64,000 nt of DNA from Cordylochernes scorpioides (lineage: Eukaryota > Arthropoda > Arachnida > Pseudoscorpiones > Chernetidae): assembly GCA_030710605.1 (NCBI GenBank), contig CP092875.1, positions 70,869,746-70,933,745 on the forward strand. Reading direction: 5' to 3'. Shown piece after piece: positions 10,945 through 22,528 of the stretch. The position numbers and the translations under genes are program-made. Position 1 is the stretch's first letter. Each line of letters starts with the position of its first letter. The notes beneath the pieces were generated by a model, which was not told the DNA's origin, did not search any database, and saw nothing but the letters and a program-made list of their open reading frames with translations.

Positions 10945-12005
10945 TTGTTTTGAAACTATTTGCGTCCTCTTTTTTTGAATTTATTAATCAAATATTTCCT
11001 TTAAGAACTGTAAATATAGTCTTGTTAATAACTTTTATTTTCTTTGATTGTATTATTTTGAAATTAATAAAAATATTCATTCAATTTTTGTAATATCTTT
11101 TTTTCACATATAACCAGACCTATATTACAAGTTCAGAAAGCCAAAACCCCTAAGAACTATAAAATGTTTTCCATAATAAATCAAAATATAAAAAAATGTT
11201 TGAAATGATTTCTATTATTTCAAAACTTTATCTTATGTTTATTAACGTAAAGCACTTTTTTCAAGCTATTAAAATGTTTCACTATAAAAAATTTAAATAT
11301 TTTCTGAATATACACTCATAGACCCGCCGGTCGTTTTTTTTTTTTTTTTGAAGGAGACAGAGGCAATTTTGTTCACACTTGGTTTCTAGTAACTCTTCAA
11401 TAAATGTCACTGTGTATCAAATATCTTTTAATAGCATATTCTGTATCCCGATGTAGATGATAAAAGTTACAACTTCCTTAAGTTATGTCTATGAGGGTAT
11501 ATATGATGAGCCCCGTCACCATACAATCTCATTTTATCCTAGTAATTACCATCTATATTATATGTGTTTGAGATACACTTTTTTTTTTTCAAAAATATTG
11601 TTTTCTACATTTTATTATACATAATTTGCCAATTTATTATCTTTTTTTGATTTTTATTCCTTTTTCAATGCGTTTCTTTGGTGAAGAAATTTCGGATTAC
11701 TTTTACTCCTCTCTTTAAAATATATTTGTTTTGTAAATAATTATTTTATTTCTCTCACTAGATATCAGCATTTCTGTTCTCGACATTGTATATTTAACGA
11801 CTGTCTAGAATCCAGAAATCTTGTACATTGGCATCAAGCTTGAGTGAGGGTTAAATTTCTTGTAAATCTTTGACATAGTCGAACTATTTTAAAAACTAGA
11901 ACATTATCCCGTTTTACGAAATGGTCCAGAATAACAGCCAGATAGTTCTGAGTTTTATGAAAAAATATAAAATTATTGCTTTTAAACAATAAAATATACT
12001 ATCCC
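10945..12005. repeat. Unit A 3' flank of kinase A
   Basis: Non-coding and alignable with 17464-17957 plus 23119-23600 (unit B) and with 28858-30540 (unit C). The block gatatcagcatttctgttct occurs at 11760 and 23459, with a diverged version near 30447. No second gene is seen. Confidence 0.7.
11066..11071 (+). terminator. Poly(A) signal of kinase copy A
   Basis: AATAAA about 120 bases after the stop codon, in the phrase gaaattaataaaaata. The same phrase lies 130 bases after the stop of copy B (17599-17604) and about 85 bases after the stop of copy D (63769-63774). Confidence 0.6.
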
Positions 12006-12245
12006 GCATGCGTTTCTTTATAACGAAAAATCGAAATTTATTTTAAGGAGAAATAACTATTATTTCTAACTTTAGGGATGAAGGATGAATTGTGAAGGGT
12101 AATGATAAACTGAAAAATAAAGTGTCCAGCAATGTGAATCATTACATTCACAATTCATCCTTTCATACTTCATCCTTAAGGTTACAAATAATCGTTATTT
12201 CTCCTTAAAATAAATTTCGATTTTTCGTTCAAAAGAAACACATGC
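12006..12245. repeat. Palindromic MITE-like element
   Basis: Inverted arms of about 100 bases, centred near 12125 and separated by about 35 bases. The ends are gcatgcgtttcttt and aaagaaacacatgc, and the arms share aaggagaaataac / gttatttctcctt. It can fold into one long hairpin. Units B and C lack it at the equivalent place, so it looks like an inserted fold-back element. No coding capacity. Confidence 0.75.
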
Positions 12246-14679
12246 AAGATAATTTTCAAATTTCGTTCTGCAATCATAAGCAGCATTATATTGTCACGAA
12301 GATTCCAAAAATATTTATTTATTATTTTTAGCAAAGTATAACAAAGAAAACATAACCTCTTTCACATTAAAGGAAAGCAAACAAACTAAACTAACAACAA
12401 AGGTAAGTCACAAAATTTACATATTTTCTATTTGTACAATTAAAATTTACATATATTTGAAAAACAAAACTGCCGCAATATTGTATTATAAATAAAATAT
12501 ATGTTAGACAATATGGTTTTATAATTGATTTTATCCCTAATTACTAATGCAAATCAATATGAAAAATGATTATCAAGGTTTAATGTTACAAATAATTCTT
12601 GATCTATTGTTTTAATATAATATCATCTGTCTACACCCTGATTTTTTGTGTATGTCATTTAAAAGCATTTTATAAAAAGTTGAATATCTCACCTGTTTTA
12701 TTAACTTTCTCACTCGCGATGGCATTTCAATTATTTGGAACAATTTTTAATTGCGCCATATTTTAAATAGCAGAGCTATGATTCATTTGAATAATATATT
12801 TTCAATTACTTGATGTAGATTAGAAACTTTCTTAAAACAATAAAAATAGAATTTTCGAAAAATTAAAAAAATGAAAATTAAACTATGGTTAAGATAATAT
12901 ATTTATTATTTCAGATAGGTTTTGAGATTGTTTTTTGCCCTCAACAGGATTCATTGCTAGCAACTTGGAATTATCAATTGTTACTCTTTTGAAGTCAGTA
13001 AAAAACTTCAAATAAATTTCAATTGTAAACTTACAATTGGATCCTATTCCAAATCATACATCATTGACAAACATGCTGTTTATTCAAATTAACCAAAGCA
13101 TTTATCCAGAACCAACAAGGTCTCCTTCTATAGATTTTAATAATATACAATTTTCCCCCTTTTTTCTGTATAAAATGTAATGGCTTTTTTTGTTGCTAAT
13201 AACTATTCACTTAGTAATAACATAAAGATAACCTAAGCTCCTGGAGCATATTTGTATATCGCCCAACCTATCTACTTCTTAAGTGTTAATATTATATAAA
13301 CATAGAATCTAATCAACATATATATTTTCTCCGTAATAATTATATATATGATCTGTGTATAAAAAGCAATCAATATATTACTAACGAACTAGTAAAATGG
13401 AAAGATTGTGTGTCCGCTAATTGAGCGTCACCCTTGATGAACATCTGACCTTCCAAAAAAAAAAAAAAAAACAAGTCAAGAACCGAATAATAATTGCAAA
13501 AGCAACACAACACAGTCTAACTCTATTATTAGGAAATAAAATCAAGATTACCTTATATAGCAAGCTAACAATCTACACCTTGCAAACTCTCAGTTGATTT
13601 TCCTCTCTTTAATTAATATTTCATTATTTAGAAATTTTATTGAAGTACTATATGTGATGTATTTAGGTTGATTGAAGTAGAAATAGATTTTAGGCCTTAT
13701 TTATTTAAATGGCTTATATTATATTACTCCGGAGTACTTCCAAAATTACAAGTCAACAACAGCAGAATGATGATGATAAGTAATATTACGATATATATAA
13801 ACAGAATCTGTGAATAAAAATTATTAGAATATAAATAAACGATACTATTATAATCTCGTGTAATATTTTTCAAAATAATATATTTTTACAATTTATTTAT
13901 GTCTCATCTTCTCTAACATATATGTAATAAAATAATATGTAAATATATTTAAACTAGATGAATGGCCGTTCAATATATGAATCTAGAAGGACAACATGCC
14001 TTGTATAGAATTGTTTAAAATATTAAAGTATGTGTGAGGTTTTCTAATATATTTTGAATTAACTTAGTTTAAAAGAAATTAGATGAAATTGATTATCATG
14101 ACATTAGGCTTTACTATGAATTCTTCAATACTTATTTAAATATATCATAAACGTTGACACCCTACCGCTCCGTTTTAACTAGTTATTAAGAGCGCCTTTT
14201 AAGGGCTTCTATATAAATTTTTCCTTTCATTTTCACTTTCTCATTCGCAATTGCAATACAATTTGGAATTCTTTTTATATTGGAACAATTTTGTAAAAAT
14301 TAAAACAATGACTATTGTCATTTAATTAAGTAACACGATGTTAACCAGACCTTATTTTTAAAACAATAAATGAAAAAAAATTGATATCATTTATTATTTT
14401 ATGCACATAGTGACTGTAGTGATTTTTCATATAGATTTGGGTACAAAATCATCAAGGGGTTAAAAAAGTCGTACATTATCAACACCCGAACAAACGTGTT
14501 ATTTATGTAAAATATGTTTGGGTATATAATTAATTAAAACTAATTGAATTTTTAAAATTCTCAAATTAGAGTTCGAAAAAAGGTTTTTATGAAGCTAATA
14601 TTGCATACTCTCATACAAATGTTTAAAAGCAAATTGAAAACCAATGCAGAAAATATTTTGGTTGGAAAATATATACAAA
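12246..14679. repeat. Junction of units A and B and 5' part of unit B
   Basis: From about 12480 the sequence aligns with 23750 onward (start of unit C). From 12825 it aligns with 665-960, and from 13140 with 7190-9390. It contains the empty site for the solo LTR at 7821-8503. AT-rich throughout, no gene seen. Confidence 0.65.
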
Positions 14680-15919
14680 TCTATTTATATAAAAATGAAT
14701 GTATGTGTGTGTGTCTGTCTGTCTGTCCTTTATGCCTGACCAAACCACTCATTGGAACGCCATGAAACTTTGGGAAGTTATTTAGTACTAGACGAATGGC
14801 CCGGGCAACGCCCGGGGTTTACCCGAGTGCGAATATATTTTAAAAACGTTGACTTGGGTGGTCGCTATTAACAGGGTGGTCTGTATAGACAGGTGGATGT
14901 ATCACACAGCTGATAACAGGGTTGTCTAGAGAGGCAAACTTACAGAGGCAATCCCCAGAGAGAGTGTTTTTTGTTGCATCATGCTGTGACTCACACGACG
15001 ACCCAAGGTCAACAGGGGTGGAGCAGCAAGTTAAGCCTATCACCGTCTGGCGGCGCTGCTTGCGAGTTATATCTACAATTCTGCAAATAACTCTAAGGAT
15101 ATTCAAGATATTCAAGAAATTATTTTTCGAAAACCTTTCCGGGGATATACCTAATAATATCCAGAATTTCATGGCGATTGGATGTATGGTTTTTGAATAA
15201 CAGGGTTGTCTAGAGGGGGGCAGGGAGGACACGTGATCCCTTGCAGCCAATGAGCGCGCATTCTATCCGTGAGCTTCAGACAAACAGACAAACAGACAAA
15301 CAAACAGACAGAATAAGGCAAATATATAAGTAGATAGTACTGGGAAGGTTTCTAGCAAATAAAATTTTTGAAATAACTTTTCGCCTAAAAATCAAGATAA
15401 ATATTCTAATTTATCTGTTATAATTCAACAATCTGCTCTAAATATTATCATGATGATACGATGATTTTGTAATGTAGAAAATTAGGAAAGACAAAATTCA
15501 GGATGACACGACAATTTATTTGAGACAAGAATAATGATACAATTCATAGGCAAGATACTATTCCTTTAACTTCCAATTACCGAGGGAACCAATTAATATT
15601 GATTTTATTCAACTTATCGAGTACTTTTAAAGGGACCGGGAAAAAATGTTCACTTTATCGAGAGATTCGTTAGACAAACCTTTACTCGGGTATAACCCGG
15701 GCGAAGCTGGGTACATCCATACAAGAATAATGATACAATTCCAAGGCAAGATACTATTCCTTTAACTTCCAATTACCGAGGGAACCAATTAATATTGATT
15801 TTATTCAACTTATCGAGTATTTTTCAAGGGACCGGGAAAAAATGTTCACTTTATCGAGAGATTCGTTAGACAAACCTTTACTCGGGTAAAACCCGGGCGA
15901 AGCCGGGTACGTCCGCTAG
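14680..15919 (+). mobile_element. Helitron (family H1), non-autonomous, with nested Helitron
   Basis: Starts TCTATTTATATAAAAATG and ends ccgggtacgtccgCTAG, with a terminal hairpin (cccgggcgaagccggg) just before the end. It sits between A14679 and T15920. Unit A has the empty site (atatacaaa followed by taatttatatttataacc at about 9374-9400), which proves the boundaries. These are the hallmarks of Helitron rolling-circle elements: 5' TC, 3' hairpin then CTRR, insertion between A and T, and no target duplication. The 3' part holds two ~196-bp tandem repeats. No Rep or helicase coding is present. Confidence 0.9.
14788..15334 (-). mobile_element. Nested Helitron (family H2)
   Basis: 547 bp, minus orientation. 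Its 3' end (CTAG, 14788-14791) follows the hairpin gcccgggcaacgcccgggg in reverse, and its 5' TC is the complement of ga at 15333-15334. The uninterrupted H1 sequence (gttatttagta then tagtactgggaagg) is seen at about 33897-33915. The 5' region has the H2 signature of ctgtctgt repeats. Confidence 0.85.
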
Positions 15920-16567
15920 TAATATATATTTATAACCCCGTTAAATTAATATTCTTATATTGAATTTTTATAATTAGTTTTGGATCCTGTGCGCGCGTGC
16001 AAGCGCAAATTAAAGTTATTTTAAATTTTTTATCGTCAAATCACGAAGAAAAAATTCCACTGCTCTGTGTTCAGAAGGATTAGGTAGAATTAGAAAATAC
16101 CCCCATCATAAATAGGTCGGCATTAAAAACGGCTAAGGTTAAAGCCGCGTATAGCGCGAACTTGCAATGCACCTACAATTGCAAATGTTTTTTGACAGTT
16201 TTTTTACTTGTAACTGCAAAATATTTCTATATAGAGAAATGAAACTTAGGATTTATTACTCGTTTGAGGCCATAACCATTACTTAAAAAAAAACAAATAT
16301 CGACACTCATTGATTTCCGAGTTGAAACCGTGAATCACCTACAGACATCCCTTTTAAATAAAATAATAATATTTTATTCTATATTATTTATTTTTATCAC
16401 AGATTTAAATTGAAAAAATTGAATTTTTAAATGAATATATTCACTATTTTTTCTCATTATATCAACATATCTTCTCCTTCCTATGATACTTTCACATACA
16501 TTCAAAAAATTAAATAAAATTAGAAATTAAATATTCAGTAAATATTACACATAAATCATTACATAAT
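15920..16567. promoter_or_regulatory. Unit B 5' flank of kinase copy B
   Basis: Aligns with 9390-10029, including the attcagtaaatattacacata phrase immediately upstream of the start codon. Non-coding. Confidence 0.5.
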
Positions 16568-17463
16568 ATGTTTACAAAGGTGATAGACGCGATGCCTAAA
16601 ACAAAGAAATCAACTTCCTTTGATGTTAATAAACTGTACTCTCAAGTTGAGGGTATCATCACCAATGAAGCTACAGGACGAAGGTTTGAGAAAGGAAAAC
16701 TGCTTGGAAAAGGAGGAAATGGATGTTGTTTCAAAGTCCGTGATATGGAATCAAATGAAACATTTGCTTGTAAGGCTTCAAAGAAGTGTAAACATTCACT
16801 ATATGAGGCCAATATTTGAAATCTTTGAACCACAGAAATATAGTAAAATATTATGAACATTTCTGTGATGAAAAAGTTCAGTATATCATAATGGAATGCT
16901 GTGACTCATCTCTTTTTGATATCTGCTTAGAAAAGAAGATAGATGTGAATTTGATCCGATATTATGTACGTCAGATTGCAACGGCTTGTCACTATCTTCA
17001 CACAGAAAAATATATCGTCCATGCAGATCTCAAACCAGGAAATATTCTACTCAAAGATGGAGTAGTCAAATTGGCTGATTTTGGTAGTTCTCGGAAGATG
17101 TCATCAGTAAATGAAAAATTAACACATAAAGGAGGGACCCTTGTCTACAAGGCTCCAGAAATAATATTGAAACAACTCTGCGGTGTTGAAATTGATTGCT
17201 GGGCGTTGGGATGTACTATTTTCAAACTATTTGAAGGTAAAGCAGTTTTTACTCGGAAAAAAGCTAAGAAAATAGAGCATATTTTTATTAATGACACATT
17301 TAAAGTTCCTCTCACATCTTGTTCAAACGCTAACACGTTGATCACAAGGCTTCTGGAGACAAATCCAGAATTGAGGTACACCATGAAAGATGTCCTCAAG
17401 TCAACATTTGTAAAGGAACCCAGTCAATGTACCGTAATGGTCAAAAAATTTCTCAACTGGTGA
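16568..17463 (+). pseudogene. PLK-like kinase, copy B, frameshifted
   Basis: Close paralogue of copy A. The N-lobe is open from 16568 (Gly loop GKGGNG, FACK lysine) to about 16815. There one base is missing relative to A (gaggccaatatttg versus gaggccaaaatgttg) and a stop follows at 16817. The rest of the domain continues in the next frame to 17463: HADLKPGN catalytic loop, DFGSSRK, APE, DCWALGC. A second one-base deletion near 17445 truncates the tail. The first part is A-like, while about 17080-17300 is almost identical to copy D (VYKAPEIILKQLCGVEIDC), so the gene is a mosaic. Either a true pseudogene or an intact gene damaged by assembly errors. Confidence 0.8.
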
Positions 17464-17957
17464 TGAATCTGTACTTGTAATTGTTTTAAAACTCTTTGCC
17501 GTCCTATTTTTAAATTTATTAATCAAATATTTCCTTTAAGAATTGTATATATTATTGAAAATACCTTTTATATTCTTTGATTGTATAATTTTGAAATTAA
17601 TAAAAATATTCATTCAATTTTTGTAATATCTTTATTCACATATAACAAGGCCTATATTACAAGTTCAGAAAGCCACAACCCCTAAGAACTATAAAATGTT
17701 TTCCATAATAAATAAAAATATTAAAAATGATTTCTAATATTTCAAAACTCTATCTAATATACAGTATATTAACGTTAAGCACCTTATTTTCAAGCTATTA
17801 AAATGTTTCACTATGAATAATTTGATTATTTTATGAATATACACTCAAAGATCCGCTCTTCGTTTTTTGAAGGATACATAGGCAATTTTGTTCACACTTG
17901 GTTTTCTCGTAAGTCCTCAATAAAGGTTACTGTGTATCAAATATCTTCCATAGCTAT
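17464..17957. repeat. Unit B 3' flank
   Basis: Aligned with 10945-11440. It ends at the 5-bp target duplication GCTAT (17953-17957) of the BEL element, and unit B resumes at 23119. Poly(A) signal AATAAA at 17599-17604. Confidence 0.7.
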
Positions 17958-18337
17958 TATTGAGTTTTCACCGCCACTCTGTGTTGTGACGACGATCTAA
18001 GCTCTATAGAGGGAGTCACTCACCTCTATTCTGGTCGGCGGGGTTGAAGGTTCAAAATTGTGGTGTCGCTGTTTATAAAACTTTTAAAATGTATGACGAA
18101 AACAGGAGGGAAAATTATATTTATTATAAATTAAGAAAATAAGAAAGTATTATTTAATTGATTATATATTTGAATATTTACACTAAAAGAATCGGGGATC
18201 AGGGCGAATTCTCGTTTTCGAAAGTTGTTTACATGTTCTTCTTTTTTTCTTTGTTCCTCCCATTTCAACCGCCGCATCCCCGTAGCCCCCTTCCGTCGGC
18301 CTCCCATTGGCTGCTGCGAACTCCTTCTTTTCCAACA
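17958..18337 (-). repeat. BEL 3' LTR
   Basis: 380 bp, TATTGAGTTTTC to TTCCAACA in plus reading. The part nearest the interior, cattggctgctgcgaactcc, is shared exactly with the other LTR. Confidence 0.85.
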
Positions 18338-19250
18338 TTTCTCCCACCTTTGAGTTGTCGCCTCGACGACTCAAACATGGAAAGGAAAAGTTCAGCAGAT
18401 CCAATCGGTTGGGTCTATTGATGTGTCGTCCGTAACTTGACACAACATTCGGGGTTTCAATGTGATGTTGCTCTTGTTGTGAAATCAAAGGGTCCTCTTC
18501 AGTTGTCAATCGAACTTCTTGTGTGGGAGATCTCTCCGTTAGAGGGTCTCGACATCTCATCTCGGGCGTTATCTCTAAATTGTAGAGTTTTTGAATAGGT
18601 CGTATTTTATCACCTGATGAAGTTTTCACTTTCGCAACCCTCACAAGTCCGTCTTTTCCTGGATAGAGTTGGATTATTCTGGCTAACGGCCAGTATAGTC
18701 TCTTTAAACTCTCTTGTCCAATGAGCACCATGTCTCCCACCTTCAATGGTATGGTAGTCTTCAGGCGTCTCGTTTCTTGTCTCAGGAATCTAAAATATTC
18801 AATACGAAATCGTTCTCTAAGATCTTCTCGTACACGTTTGATATATTGATATTTGCGGGAGAGGGTCTGGTTATCAATCAAGTCCAGGTCTGGTACGCCA
18901 ACCTCTCTGACATCATGTAAGAACAACGAAGGTGTCATTGGAGCGAGATCCTCACTTTCTTCAGTTAGGTAGGTCAGAGGGCGTGTGTTCATCAAGCTTT
19001 CGACGTCACACATTACCGTGGACAGTTCTTCATATCCCAAGGAGGTTTGACCGAGAATCCTAAAGAGCAATTGTTTCATCATTCCAATCAAACGCTCCCA
19101 CCATCCACCCCACCAAGGAGCACCAGGCGGTATGAATTTCCAGGTGATGTTTTTCAATGTGAGATCACATTTTAATCTCGAAAAACCAATCTTATTTAAA
19201 GTATTAGCCATGCCTTTGAAATTAGTCCCATTATCCGAATACACAATCAA
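18183..19250 (-). CDS. BEL/Pao integrase core and C-terminal domain
   Basis: 355 residues. It begins MIVYSDNGTNFKGMANTL, the second catalytic Asp region of an rve integrase. Next comes PPGAPWWGGWWERLIGMMK, which carries the catalytic Glu and is diagnostic of Pao-type integrases. Then MNTRPLTYL and the C-terminal DUF5641-like part (PLKVGDMVLI, KRLYWPLARIIQLYPGKDGLVRVAKVKTS). The last ~50 residues run into the LTR. The first catalytic Asp lies upstream in another frame (19231-19563), so the enzyme is split by a frameshift near 19240. Confidence 0.85.
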   Translation of the reverse strand: MIVYSDNGTNFKGMANTLNKIGFSRLKCDLTLKNITWKFIPPGAPWWGGWWERLIGMMKQLLFRILGQTSLGYEELSTVMCDVESLMNTRPLTYLTEESEDLAPMTPSLFLHDVREVGVPDLDLIDNQTLSRKYQYIKRVREDLRERFRIEYFRFLRQETRRLKTTIPLKVGDMVLIGQESLKRLYWPLARIIQLYPGKDGLVRVAKVKTSSGDKIRPIQKLYNLEITPEMRCRDPLTERSPTQEVRLTTEEDPLISQQEQHHIETPNVVSSYGRHINRPNRLDLLNFSFPCLSRRGDNSKVGEMLEKKEFAAANGRPTEGGYGDAAVEMGGTKKKRRTCKQLSKTRIRPDPRFF

Positions 19251-19730
19251 TGGTCGGCCTCTTCGAGCAATAAATCGGCAGAAAGCTTGGGAGGAAGGCT
19301 TCCATAGACAAAGATGTCACAAGTTCCAGATGAACTCCTCTATACACTGCGCATGTGAAGATGGCAATCCATGCTTTCTTCTTATTCTTTAAGATAAGAT
19401 GTCCGGTTAGATCAACTCCTACTATTTCGGAAACTGCAGCATCTCGTACTCTGTCTTCTGGTAATGATGTTGATTCGACGGTAGCTGGTGTCGCGGTAAA
19501 TCGTTTACAGCGAATGCATTGATTGATGATCTCTTGACGGTTTTCCTGGATCTTAGTATCCAATAGTTTTCTCTCAGAATACCGAGGAGCGTTTGTAGAC
19601 CGGCGTGCCCGTGGGTTTCATGGTTCCACCTGATGAGCAAAGAGACCAAGAAGTGATCTGAGGGCAATAAAATGGGCATTCTAAAATTAGCGAAATCTTC
19701 TCTTCTGCAAATTTTAGTTTTTATTCTCAA
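19231..19730 (-). pseudogene. BEL/Pao integrase N-terminal zinc-binding and core start
   Basis: Two overlapping minus-strand frames. The first (19422-19730) has the H2C2 zinc-finger part (NHETHGHAGLQTLLG, ENYWILRSRKTVKR). The second (19231-19563) continues INQCIRCKRF, then VGVDLTGHL and AIFTCAVYRGVHLELV, the first catalytic Asp region. A frame change near 19560 separates them. Together they complete the N-terminal third of the integrase. Confidence 0.8.
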
Positions 19731-20290
19731 AATCCCGAAGAGTCTACTAGCTACTTAAAGCCTTGTAGTTTCTTATATTCATGTCCTGAAAACGATTCTC
19801 TCTGGAAAAGTCTCATCAGTACTATTTCTGACTTAGTGATTTCTTCTGTACTGAGATCTTCTGAAATTATCTTTCTTCTATCAATCTTGGCGTTGTTGAA
19901 GAATCTGTATATCCAGGCGGTAATTCATACTATTATCAAAAAATGGGAATAACGCTCAAATAAATTTCCATTTTCTCTTGTCGTACACAAGGTGTTCAGG
20001 ATGGTCTTGCGCCTTTCAGAATAAACAATCTCCAAATCAGGGATAATGGTTGATTTGGGCCACTCTTCTTGAGATACCTTTAACCATGCAGGTCCCTCCC
20101 ACCATCTTGTCTCCTCAAGTGTTTCTGCTGAAACTCCCCGAGATGGGAAGCCTGCCGGGTTTAATCGGCCTGGTATGTGGCGCCAAGATTCGGGGGAGCT
20201 AAGATTATGAATTTCCTTAACACGGTTCATCACAAAGGCTGCCCAGTTGTCTTCCCTTTGGATCCAACCGAGAGCATTGGTCGAATCGGT
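19731..20290 (-). pseudogene. BEL/Pao linker between RNase H and integrase
   Basis: The frame 19925-20233 contains SPESWRHIPGRLNPAGFPSRG and WWEGPAWL, the conserved 'W.hvPg..NPAD..SRG' and 'WW.GP.WL' motifs that follow RNase H in Pao pol proteins. The ancestral Asp of NPAD is Gly here. Frameshifts occur on both sides. Confidence 0.75.
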
Positions 20291-20979
20291 CTAATAAAAT
20301 CTTGGAATTTCCTCAAATTCCAGATCTTGTATGACGTTAGCTGCCAAACGAGCTCCAATCAGACAAGCCAAAAGCTCCAATCTTGGGATGGTGAGTTTCT
20401 TCAGTGGCGCTACTCGTGTTCGAGCCTGTATTAATTGGATTTCCACTCTATCTTCCTTTTCAATGCGGATGAAAATACAGGTTGCATAGGCAAACTGACT
20501 GGCGTCGCAAAAGATGTGGAGAGTGGTTTTCTCTACATAGAAGTCCTTAAAACAGAGCCATCTAGGAATTTCTATGTTAGGCAAGTGTTTCAGTTTGCTA
20601 AACCACTTCCAAAATCTTGGTACTAAACATCCAGGTAGGACTTCGTCCCATGTCAACTTCTGTATCCAAGTTTCCTTTATATCAGCTTGGGAATTAAAGT
20701 CACAGGACAAGCAACTCCTAATGGATCAAATATCTTGCTCGCAATTGAAAGTACTTTTCTCTTGGTGGTTGGTCCAATTAATTCAAAATCTTCCAAACTA
20801 ATTGTCAGTATGTGTGTCTCTATTCGTAGGAATCCTTTCCTTGTCTTGCACCCAGGGTAGAGATACCTCATAGCACCCCTCAATATCTCTCGTCGTGGTG
20901 TGAGCGAAATGTTCCTCCATTTCAGCTTGTAATGACTGAGTCTTCTTCTCAACCTCCGCGTCAGAGACTCCAAATGCAT
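20291..20979 (-). pseudogene. BEL/Pao RT C-terminus and RNase H
   Basis: Frame 20677-20979 contains TTKRKVLSIASKIFDPLGVACP, the thumb-proximal motif of Pao RTs. Frame 20291-20710 continues with WFSKLKHLPNIEIPRWL, HIFCDASQFAYATCIF (RNase H first Asp) and KLTIPRLELLACLIGARLA. The palm with the YVDD-type motif should lie upstream but is absent: the preceding pol part ends within some 60 bases of this one. Confidence 0.8.
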
Positions 20980-21717
20980 CTAATTTCCACATGTTTTCTT
21001 GATCCGAAGATAGAAGTGTGGTCACGCAAAGGGAGCTGGTGTCAGCTCTCACCTCCGTTGGAGGAATCTTTCCCATCACAGTCCATCCTAGTTTGGTACG
21101 GATTGCCACAAGTCCAGATGAGATTCTTCTCTGATCGTCAGTTAGCAATCTCCCGGCGATGTCCGCCCCTATAAGGACTTCTATACGGTCTCTCATCAAA
21201 TCAGACACGTTAAGTTCTTCACTCTCTTCTAAAAATGATCTAGGACACACCGGAGGTATGCTTCCACAGATAAGGGGTTGACCTAATGCTTCAAACTCAC
21301 AGCGATAGGAATTATTGATGTCAGATAAATGAATGGTATAGACCTCATGTTCAACTACGTCGGTACTCGATCCTCCAAACAAGGAATGCCGGAAGAACTC
21401 TCTCCTAGATTGTTCGTATTCCATTTCCATTGCTGTGCTATGTAAAATTATGATCTTTGGGATCCGGTGTCTATTATAGCCCGTGCCGTCTTCTCCGTTC
21501 TGTTCCCTTTGAGGGTCACTCTCAAAGTAGGTAACAAGACGTCTGGGGAGGTTGATAAGTTGGCGAGAGTTTCTTCCTGCACCGTTGGAGACTTAGAAGA
21601 TCCACCTCGATCTAAAATCCGTTTTATGCACATGACATCCAGGTGGGAAGACATGTTGCAGATCGAACAACGGACTACATTTCTGCAAAATTTACTTAAA
21701 TGAGAAGGCGAAGACAT
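20798..21717 (-). pseudogene. BEL/Pao zinc knuckle and retropepsin-like protease region
   Basis: Frame 21448-21717 has a knuckle-like stretch (CRNVVRCSICNMSSHLDVMC) and then ARAIIDTGSQRS, the DTG catalytic motif of the DUF1758 protease. Frame 20798-21430 continues with EFEALGQPLICGSIPPV, IEVLIGADIAGRLL and KLGWTVMG, which is the usual post-protease stretch. It ends with ..HFAHTTTRDIEGCYEVSLPW, the segment that precedes the RT, where the deletion begins. Confidence 0.8.
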
Positions 21718-21850
21718 TTATAACAAACACCTTTTTTCCTCATAAGTGATCTCTTTTCGTTTAAACTCAAATTAGCGGCAAAGTCACACTTAGGGCTTCC
21801 ATGGTTGTCTTTACCACAAAATACACATTCATTCGATTTGTGAACTGAAT

Positions 21851-22528
21851 TCAAAAGTTCTGAAGCTGTCGCATTGGTTTTTCATTGTAGAATCTGGTCT
21901 TAGGATGTTTGTTTACTAAATTAGGTTTAGAAGTTGATTCATTCCCGTTACCGATTTCGTTTCTAAAACTCTTCTCCCGTGCAGTTAATTGTTTTTCTAG
22001 AAAGGTAATCAAGTCATTAATTATGTAACCTGTCGGGAGTTCTTTGTTCAACTCCAAATTAAGGTCGTCAGGTAGAAGCTTTATTATTATCGGACACAAC
22101 AGTTGTCCGTAAACATCAATGGACACGTTTAGTGACTCGAGACTTCTTATTTGAAAAGAAAGGTTGTCAAAAAGTCCGCGGAAGGTTCTTACATCGCTTG
22201 ACGTTTTGAGTGGTCTCATTGACAACAAATTGTTCATATGTCGGCTAATCAAAATGTCTTCTCGCCCAAATCTGTCTTTAAGCAATTTTATAGCTTTCTC
22301 ATAATTGTCCGCAGATAAAGCGAAACCTTCGACTGTGTTTAGTGCAGTTCCGCCGAGATGTGACTTCAGATAGTTAAATTTATCGATCGGGTTCAGTGAG
22401 TTGTTCTGGTGAATAGCTGCATCAAAAGAATTCCAGAACGTCAGCCATTCACTAAAGTTTCCATAAAATTTCGATATCATCAATTTCGGAAGCTTCACAG
22501 TCGTGCAGGAAGGTACATAATGTCTCAT
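21851..22528 (-). CDS. BEL/Pao Gag (DUF1759-like)
   Basis: 225 residues, open. It contains LPKLMISKFYGNFSEWLTFWNSFDAAIH, NPIDKFNYLKSHLGGTA and AIKLLKDRFGRE, the conserved DUF1759 motifs of Pao retrotransposon Gag, which forms the particle. A frame change just after 21851 separates it from the zinc-knuckle part. Upstream, 22529-22993 holds the broken N-terminal leader and the primer-binding site. Confidence 0.85.
   Translation of the reverse strand: MRHYVPSCTTVKLPKLMISKFYGNFSEWLTFWNSFDAAIHQNNSLNPIDKFNYLKSHLGGTALNTVEGFALSADNYEKAIKLLKDRFGREDILISRHMNNLLSMRPLKTSSDVRTFRGLFDNLSFQIRSLESLNVSIDVYGQLLCPIIIKLLPDDLNLELNKELPTGYIINDLITFLEKQLTAREKSFRNEIGNGNESTSKPNLVNKHPKTRFYNEKPMRQLQNF

Noticed and set aside
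14840..15250. 136-codon minus-strand ORF in the nested Helitron as a gene
   Set aside because: It lies wholly within a non-autonomous H2 Helitron, recurs as fragments in other copies, and has no domain.
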